In this document: in pieces, positions 5,006 through 10,197 of the stretch | Position numbering within the stretch: the first letter of the stretch is position 1 | Layout of the letters: each line of letters starts with the position of its first letter | From: Verrucomicrobiota bacterium | Lineage (GTDB): Bacteria; Verrucomicrobiota; Verrucomicrobiia; Verrucomicrobiales; Verrucomicrobiaceae | Direction: 5' to 3' | NCBI GenBank assembly: GCA_021413535.1 | Contig: JAIOQF010000320.1 | Coordinates: 1-10,197 of the forward strand | DNA length: 10,197 nt | The notes under the pieces: model-generated | What the model was told of the DNA's origin: nothing | Seen by the model: only the letters and a program-made list of their open reading frames with translations | Database searches by the model: none | Position numbers and translations under genes: made by a program

Positions 5006-8000
5006 TTTCCGCCGCCATCGATTTCTCGCTTCGCAACCGGCTGTTCATCGTGATGAGCGCCCTGCTGCTGCTAGCCGCAGGAATCTTTGCTGCGCTGCGA
5101 TTGCCGGTCGATGCCGTGCCAGACATCACGAACACGCAAGTTCAAATCAACACATCCGTGCCGGGTCTGGCCCCCGAGGAGACGGAAAAACTCGTGACCT
5201 ACGAAGTGGAAAAAGTAATGGCCGGCATTCAAGGCGTGCGGGAGTTTCGCTCGCTGACAAAGTCCGGTCTCTCGCAGGTCACACTGGTGTTTCGGGATGG
5301 TTTTGATCTGTTTCGGGCGCGCCAGTTGGTGAGCGAGCGACTGGATCAGGTGGAACACAGCAAGGATCACGTGCCCCGCATGTCACCCATCAGCACCGGT
5401 CTGGGTGAAATTGTCTACTACACCCTCGACTACAAGAAGGACGCACCGCAGCGAAAGCTCCCGCGTGAGCAACAGCTCATGAACCTGCGTGATGAGCATG
5501 ACTATCTGGTGAAACGTTATCTGCGTTCGGTGCCGGGAGTTGCGGAGATCAACTCTTCCGGCGGATATCAGCGCCAGATTGTCATCATGCCAAAACCGGA
5601 TGCGCTGCGCAGCGCGGGCATGACCTTCAAGGAGCTTGCCGAGGTGATCGCCCTGAATGTGGAAAATGCTGGTGGCGGCGTCATCGATCGCGGTGCTGAC
5701 CGGGTTCTGGTGCGGGGAGTGAGCAAGGTGACGACCACCGCTGAGATCGCCAATTTGCCAGTCAAGTTCGCCGCCGCCGCCGAACCGCTCAAGGTGAGAG
5801 ATCTGGCCGAGGTGGGCATTGGCTCCAGCACCCGCACCGGCTGCGCAGTTGAAAATGGCGAAGAGGCCGTGCTTGGCACCGTGATGATGCTCGTCGGAGA
5901 GAACAGTCGGGTGGTTTCAAAACGCGTAGAGGAAAAAATATCCGAGCTCCAGCACAAACTGCCCGCAGGAATGGAGTTGCGCATCCAGTATACGAGGAGC
6001 GTGGTGGTGGACAACACCGTGGAGACGGTCAAGACGAGTCTCTTCCAGGGCGCAGTGTTCGTGGTAGCGGTGCTGTTACTGCTGCTTGGAAACTGGCGCG
6101 CAGCCTTCATCGTGGCGTCTGCCATCCCCCTGGCGTTCATGTTCGCCCTCATTGGCATGGCCTTTGGTGGTGTTTCCGGGAATCTCATGAGCCTGGGAGC
6201 TGTAGACTTCGGTCTGATCATTGATGGAGCCGTGGTCATGGTGGAGAACATCGTGCGTGTTCTGGCGGCGAGACAGCAGCGCTTTGGTCGCAGGCTCACC
6301 GCCAAGGAAAGGATTGAGGCTGTGCGCGAGGCCGGGGATCAGGTTTGCAATCCGATGTTCTTCGGCGTGCTGATCATCACCCTGGTCTATCTGCCAATCA
6401 TGGCCCTGACCGGTATCGAGGGAAAAATGTTCCATCCCATGGCCATCACGGTCATGCTCGCCATGGGTGGGGCGCTGGTCCTTTCTTTGACGCTCATGCC
6501 TGTATTGTGCTCGTTGCTCCTGAGAGGACGCGTTAGGGAGGGCGACAATGCGATTATGCGGCTCTGCAAATGGGCCTACGCTCCACTCCTCTCCCTGGCC
6601 TGGGAGTTGCGATGGTTGGTTGTCGCGCTGGTGCTGGCCATGATGGCGGTCACGGGCGGACTCTACGTCACGTTAAACCAGGAATTTGTGCCCGCGCTCA
6701 ATGAGGGCTCGTGGACTGTCATGGTGTATCAGCCCGCCAGCACCAGCCTGAAAACATCTCTGGACAGGTGTATCAAGACCCAGCGTTACCTTCTCGATCA
6801 TGTGCCAGAGATCACCCGGACCTTCGCCCGCATTGGCACCAGCGACGTCGCGACCGATCCCATGTCGCCAGGCGAATACGATCTCTATATCTTCTACAAA
6901 CCACAGAGCGAGTGGCGAAAGGAAAATGGGGCCAGCCTGTCTCGTGACCGTTTTGTGGAAGTGGTGCGCGCGGAGTTGAGCAAGGAAGTGCCCGAGCAAT
7001 CGTATAACTTCGCGCAACCAATCCAGATGCGCTTCAACGAAATGCTCGAGGGATCAAGAGCGGACCTCTCGGTGAAAATTTTTGGAGATGATTATACTTT
7101 AATGGAGGGCATCGGCCAGAAGGTAAAGGGGATCATGGAGGGAGTGCCGGGCACGGCCTCCGCCGAGTTTGAATCCCTCGGGCGCGTGCCCGTTCTCGAG
7201 ATGCGCTTGGACCGGGCGATGCTGCTGAAATTCAACGTGGACGCCGCGGAAGTGAACGCAGCGATCACGACCGCCATGGCCGGGCTAGTTGCGGGGACCG
7301 TGATTGAGAATGACCGCCGCCGGGACATTGTAGTGCGATTGCCGGATGCGCTGCGCAATAAGTCGGAGATCCTGCGCGATCTCCCTGTTCGCACGCGTGA
7401 TGGAGGCTTGGTATCGCTGGGCAGGCTGGTCAATTTTGTGGAAGTTCTCCAAGTTGATGCCATTGGGCGGGAGGATGGACGCCGCCGTGTCGCGATAAAC
7501 GTCGATCTCGACAGCGGTGCGGATGTTGAGCGCTATGTCAGTGCGGTGCGCGCCAGCATCGCGGAGACGGTAAAGTTGCCCGAGGGCTATCGTGTTGAGT
7601 TTGGAGGTCAATTCGAGCACCTTCAAGAAGCGAGGTCGCGACTGATGCTAATTGTCCCTCTGGCTCTGGTGCTGATTTTCCTGCTGATTCACGCCACGTT
7701 TCGCAGCGTGGTGCAGACGCTCATTATCTACACCGGCATTCCGTTTGCCATCACGGGCGGGATCTTCGCGCTATGGCTGCGGGGCATGCCTTTCAGCATT
7801 AGCGCGGCCGTGGGATTCATTGCTCTTTCCGGTGTGGCCGTGCTCAACGGCATGGTCCTCATCAGTTGCTTCAATCAACTGCGCAACGAAGGATGCGCCG
7901 CCGCTGCTGCGGTCAGTGAAGGCAGCCTCCAAAGATTGAGGCCGGTCCTCATGACGGCACTGGTCGCCTCGCTGGGCTTTGTGCCCATGGCGTTCTCCAG

Positions 8001-8229
8001 TGGCGCGGGCGCCGAAGTCCAGCGACCTCTTGCCACGGTGGTCATCGGCGGGATTCTGAGTTCCACATTCCTGACGCTTTTCCTCCTGCCAGTGCTTTAT
8101 CGCTGGGCATCAGGCTGGCGTTTCACGTCCATGAGCAAGGGTGAACCAAAAGTCGGCTCCACCTCCATCGCGGTTGTTGCAGCCGGAGCGCCCGCCGTGG
8201 GAAGTGGCGATGGCGCGGACGAGACTTAA
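5002..8229 (+). CDS. czcA: CzcA-type heavy-metal efflux RND transporter
   Basis: An inner-membrane proton/cation antiporter of the HME-RND family, 1075 residues, slightly longer than usual. It opens with the first transmembrane helix (RLFIVMSALLLLAAGIF, about 13-29), followed by the periplasmic pore segment with LPVDAVPDITNTQVQINT. The proton-relay region in TM4 reads VDFGLIIDGAVVMVEN (401-416). Asp402, Asp408 and Glu415 fall at the same numbers as the essential residues of Cupriavidus CzcA. This pattern marks the Zn/Co/Cd/Ni type (HME1) rather than the CusA copper/silver type. Further family segments are TGIEGKMFHPMA, QPIQMRFNEMLEGSRADLSVKIFG and VAVLNGMVLIS. After the last helix (about 1033) there is a tail of about 40 residues rich in Gly, Ala and Ser, whose coding region overlaps the kinase gene on the other strand (8110-8229). 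The start overlaps the small upstream ORF by ATGA and has no SD. The exact metal specificity is inferred. Confidence 0.95.
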   Translation: MISAAIDFSLRNRLFIVMSALLLLAAGIFAALRLPVDAVPDITNTQVQINTSVPGLAPEETEKLVTYEVEKVMAGIQGVREFRSLTKSGLSQVTLVFRDGFDLFRARQLVSERLDQVEHSKDHVPRMSPISTGLGEIVYYTLDYKKDAPQRKLPREQQLMNLRDEHDYLVKRYLRSVPGVAEINSSGGYQRQIVIMPKPDALRSAGMTFKELAEVIALNVENAGGGVIDRGADRVLVRGVSKVTTTAEIANLPVKFAAAAEPLKVRDLAEVGIGSSTRTGCAVENGEEAVLGTVMMLVGENSRVVSKRVEEKISELQHKLPAGMELRIQYTRSVVVDNTVETVKTSLFQGAVFVVAVLLLLLGNWRAAFIVASAIPLAFMFALIGMAFGGVSGNLMSLGAVDFGLIIDGAVVMVENIVRVLAARQQRFGRRLTAKERIEAVREAGDQVCNPMFFGVLIITLVYLPIMALTGIEGKMFHPMAITVMLAMGGALVLSLTLMPVLCSLLLRGRVREGDNAIMRLCKWAYAPLLSLAWELRWLVVALVLAMMAVTGGLYVTLNQEFVPALNEGSWTVMVYQPASTSLKTSLDRCIKTQRYLLDHVPEITRTFARIGTSDVATDPMSPGEYDLYIFYKPQSEWRKENGASLSRDRFVEVVRAELSKEVPEQSYNFAQPIQMRFNEMLEGSRADLSVKIFGDDYTLMEGIGQKVKGIMEGVPGTASAEFESLGRVPVLEMRLDRAMLLKFNVDAAEVNAAITTAMAGLVAGTVIENDRRRDIVVRLPDALRNKSEILRDLPVRTRDGGLVSLGRLVNFVEVLQVDAIGREDGRRRVAINVDLDSGADVERYVSAVRASIAETVKLPEGYRVEFGGQFEHLQEARSRLMLIVPLALVLIFLLIHATFRSVVQTLIIYTGIPFAITGGIFALWLRGMPFSISAAVGFIALSGVAVLNGMVLISCFNQLRNEGCAAAAAVSEGSLQRLRPVLMTALVASLGFVPMAFSSGAGAEVQRPLATVVIGGILSSTFLTLFLLPVLYRWASGWRFTSMSKGEPKVGSTSIAVVAAGAPAVGSGDGADET

Positions 8230-9513
8230 GCCCAGGCCCATCCCGGGTGTGCTGGCACTTGAGGCAGAGCCGCGGACGAAACGATGCCACACCGTCTCCA
8301 GCTCATCAGGCAATAATCCTGGACCCGTGTCCAGCACATGGATGATGGCTTGATCATCTTCCACCTCCAGACGCAGAATAATGCTCCCGCCCGGTGGGGT
8401 ATAGTTCAAAGCGTTATCCAGCAAATTGGCAACCGCCTGGGTCACCAGTTGCTGATCGATGGCGAGGGTGATGTCCGAGGTGAACTCCATGCGGAGCAGC
8501 AGACCGCGGTCCTCCGCAGACGTGGCGTAAATATCTGCAATGCCACCGAGGAGTTCGCCGAGCGATATTTTCTCGCGATGAAGTTTTAATGCGTTGTGTT
8601 CACCAGCGCGGATATTCAGGATGGTCTGGATGAGATGGGTCGCGCGGTCAATCTCGTCGAGCCCGCGCGCGGCAGCATCGCCGGCACCGGGATTCTTAAC
8701 CTCATCATGGAACGCTTCCAGGTTTCCGCGGATGCGGGCCAGCGGAGTGCGAAGTTCATGCGCGAGGTGATCGTTCGCCGCCTGGAGCTCGCTGGCGAGC
8801 GCGTCGTTGCGGTCCAGCGCCGTATTGAAGGCGTCTGCGAAGTCGCGCAGTTCCGGCACGGCACTGGAAGCGGTCAGTCGCGAATTTCCCAGACCGCGGG
8901 CGAGAGCCTTGGCGCTGGCGATCATGCTACGCACCGGATGCATGACTTCGTTGGCATACCAGAGGATCGGGATCAGGGAGATGATTGCTGCGGCCACTCC
9001 CGCAAGCCAGAGGTAGTCATGGATGTGCTGAAGGTAGACAAGGTCAGCCGCATCCGAACGTCCGCACCACAAGATATTTCCGTCAGGGAGCACGATGCGG
9101 CCGATGAGTTGATGCGGGAAGCCCATCGGATGCTCCACTGTCAGCAAGTCGGTGACGTTCGCCATTTTGCGTAGGTGGAGCAGGTCTGGCCAGGGAAATG
9201 CCAATCCATCCTCTCGCTTGTGCTCTGACTTCATTTGGCCATCCGGACTTGTGATCCGGATAGATTGGATCCCAGAGTGCTGACCGGCGGTGAAGAGATC
9301 TGTCAGGCCCTGCCCGCCAAGTTTTTGGTAGATCAGAGAGTATTCCCGCAAGTCATCCAGGATTACACTGCGGGCATTAATTTCGAGATCGGCTCGCAGC
9401 GCGTTTCCCGCAAGTGTCAGGCACAAAGCTATGCTTGTCCCCACGATGATGGCTTGCAAAATGGCAAGCCGCCAGGTCGAGGGGAGGCGGTCAAGAAACA
9501 GCTTTGAGAACAT
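8110..9513 (-). CDS. Sensor histidine kinase, probable metal sensor for the efflux pump
   Basis: A 467-residue membrane histidine kinase counted from the ATG at 9511-9513. An in-frame GTG at 9523-9525 would add four residues; ATG is preferred because AAAGGG precedes it, although very closely. Layout: TM1 about 16-38, a periplasmic domain of about 130 residues, TM2 about 168-186, then a HAMP segment (HPVRSMIASAKALARG). The dimerisation helix has H-box HLAHELRTPLARIRGN with phospho-acceptor His252. The ATP-binding domain shows N-box NLLDNALNYT (363-372), DTGPG (395-399) and GMGLGLSLVRAI (424-435). All catalytic boxes are intact. Its start overlaps the end of the response regulator gene by 23 bp, the usual coupled arrangement. 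Its 3' end runs into the 3' end of czcA on the other strand. The location next to czcCA suggests a CzcS/CusS-like role in sensing periplasmic metal. The ligand cannot be read from the sequence. Confidence 0.92.
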   Translation of the reverse strand: MFSKLFLDRLPSTWRLAILQAIIVGTSIALCLTLAGNALRADLEINARSVILDDLREYSLIYQKLGGQGLTDLFTAGQHSGIQSIRITSPDGQMKSEHKREDGLAFPWPDLLHLRKMANVTDLLTVEHPMGFPHQLIGRIVLPDGNILWCGRSDAADLVYLQHIHDYLWLAGVAAAIISLIPILWYANEVMHPVRSMIASAKALARGLGNSRLTASSAVPELRDFADAFNTALDRNDALASELQAANDHLAHELRTPLARIRGNLEAFHDEVKNPGAGDAAARGLDEIDRATHLIQTILNIRAGEHNALKLHREKISLGELLGGIADIYATSAEDRGLLLRMEFTSDITLAIDQQLVTQAVANLLDNALNYTPPGGSIILRLEVEDDQAIIHVLDTGPGLLPDELETVWHRFVRGSASSASTPGMGLGLSLVRAIATSHGGRSGCNNRDGGGADFWFTLAHGRETPA

Positions 9514-10165
9514 ACCCTTTGCCACGGACAGTCTGGATGCAGGAGGCGTGTCCGGGCGCGTCGAGTTTGCGCCGCAGGCGGCAGATCACGGCGTCAACGA
9601 CATTGGTCCCGGGATCGAAACGAAGGTTCCAGACCTTGTCGAGAAGGAACTTCTTCGTCAGAGTGTGGCCTTCATGGTCGAGAAGCATTTCCAGCAGCGC
9701 ACACTCACGAGGCTGGAGATCGATCCCGTCCGTGGCATTCTTCAGCCGCCTCTGGCGGCTATCCAGCGTCCATTCACCGATGCGTCTCCTCCCGGTGCCT
9801 GATTGCTGATAACGGCGGTTGAGAGCTTTCAACCGCGCCAGGAGTTCCTCCATCGCAAACGGCTTCGTGAGATAATCATCCCCTCCGGACGCAAGGCCGC
9901 GCACCCGATCCGTCACACCGGCCCTGGCTGTAAGAAAGAGCACCGGAACGAGATCTCTGGCTTCCCGTAGGGACTCCACGATCTGAAAGCCGTTTCGATT
10001 GGGCAGATTCACATCCAGGATGATGGCGTCAAAAGCTTTTCCCATGGCTGTTTTTTCGGCCACGGCACCATCATCGTGCCAAGTCACATCATGGCCAGCC
10101 TTGGCGAGCCAATCAAGGATCTGTCGCGCCAATTCAGGATCATCCTCTGCCAGCAGGAGCGTCAT
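9491..10165 (-). CDS. OmpR/PhoB-family response regulator
   Basis: A 224-residue two-domain transcription regulator. The receiver domain (about 1-115) has acidic pocket Glu7-Asp8-Asp9, phospho-acceptor Asp51 (IILDVNLPNRNG), Thr79 (FLTAR) and Lys101 (DYLTKPF). The C-terminal winged helix (about 127-222) shows LQPRECALLEMLLDHEG, TNVVDAVICRLRRKLD with the recognition helix, and TVRGKGYVL, standard for OmpR/PhoB proteins. The length is normal and all key residues are present. The ATG is at 10163-10165. Upstream only 32 bp are in the window, including a TATATT -10-like element (complement of 10174-10179) whose -35 would lie at or beyond the edge. It is first in a two-gene unit with the kinase. The likely target is the czcCA promoter and perhaps its own, as for CzcR or CopR, but no repeat box could be firmly identified. 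Confidence 0.95.
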   Translation of the reverse strand: MTLLLAEDDPELARQILDWLAKAGHDVTWHDDGAVAEKTAMGKAFDAIILDVNLPNRNGFQIVESLREARDLVPVLFLTARAGVTDRVRGLASGGDDYLTKPFAMEELLARLKALNRRYQQSGTGRRRIGEWTLDSRQRRLKNATDGIDLQPRECALLEMLLDHEGHTLTKKFLLDKVWNLRFDPGTNVVDAVICRLRRKLDAPGHASCIQTVRGKGYVLKAVS

Positions 10166-10197
10166 GTTGTTCGAATATAGGTAATGATAAGTCGGGC

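Noticed and set aside
5568..6305. Minus-strand 245-aa ORF, rich in Ser, Thr and Ala
   Set aside because: It is a shadow on the complement of czcA, with no domain or start signal.
8596..9174. Plus-strand 192-aa ORF
   Set aside because: It is antisense to the histidine kinase gene and has no recognisable features.
1..10197. Mobile elements, CRISPR arrays, tRNA or rRNA genes
   Set aside because: No transposase, integrase, terminal repeats, spaced direct repeats or RNA gene pattern was seen.

Overview
The window comes from a Gram-negative bacterium. It encodes outer-membrane beta-barrel and lipoprotein-type proteins and an RND efflux pump with a TolC-family component. Base composition is moderately GC-rich, Shine-Dalgarno sequences are mostly weak or absent, and genes are tightly packed with 4-bp ATGA overlaps. 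I cannot fix the phylum from sequence alone. The general look (weak SDs, a DUF3570/DUF4266/ApbE cassette beside a Czc pump) fits something like Verrucomicrobiota, but this is a low-confidence guess. No rRNA, tRNA, CRISPR, IS element or integrase is visible.

Left half (1-3312, all minus strand): a compact five-gene operon read right to left. The order is a DUF3570 outer-membrane beta-barrel protein, an ApbE-like FAD:protein FMN transferase, a TlpA-like thioredoxin with a WCAPC motif, a 70-aa DUF4266 lipoprotein ending in a Gly/Cys tail, and an exported protein of unknown function that runs off the left edge. This looks like an uncharacterised envelope redox cassette. The DUF3570 protein carries an SGAS site resembling the site ApbE enzymes flavinylate, so it is a candidate FMN acceptor. 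Two details complicate this: the ApbE protein has no signal peptide, and it has Gly where the family normally has a metal-binding Asp.

Middle (3313-3629): a divergent intergenic region of about 317 bp separates the redox operon from the plus-strand metal efflux genes. It has no convincing gene and only weak promoter-like or repeat elements.

Right half (3630-10165): a CzcC-like outer-membrane factor and a CzcA-type HME-RND transporter on the plus strand, followed convergently by a histidine kinase and an OmpR-family response regulator on the minus strand. The periplasmic adaptor gene czcB, normally between czcC and czcA, is missing. Its place is taken by 112 bp holding a 25-codon ORF whose stop overlaps the czcA start as ATGA. 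The two-component system is presumably the metal sensor for the pump. Its kinase gene and czcA overlap tail to tail by 120 bp on opposite strands.
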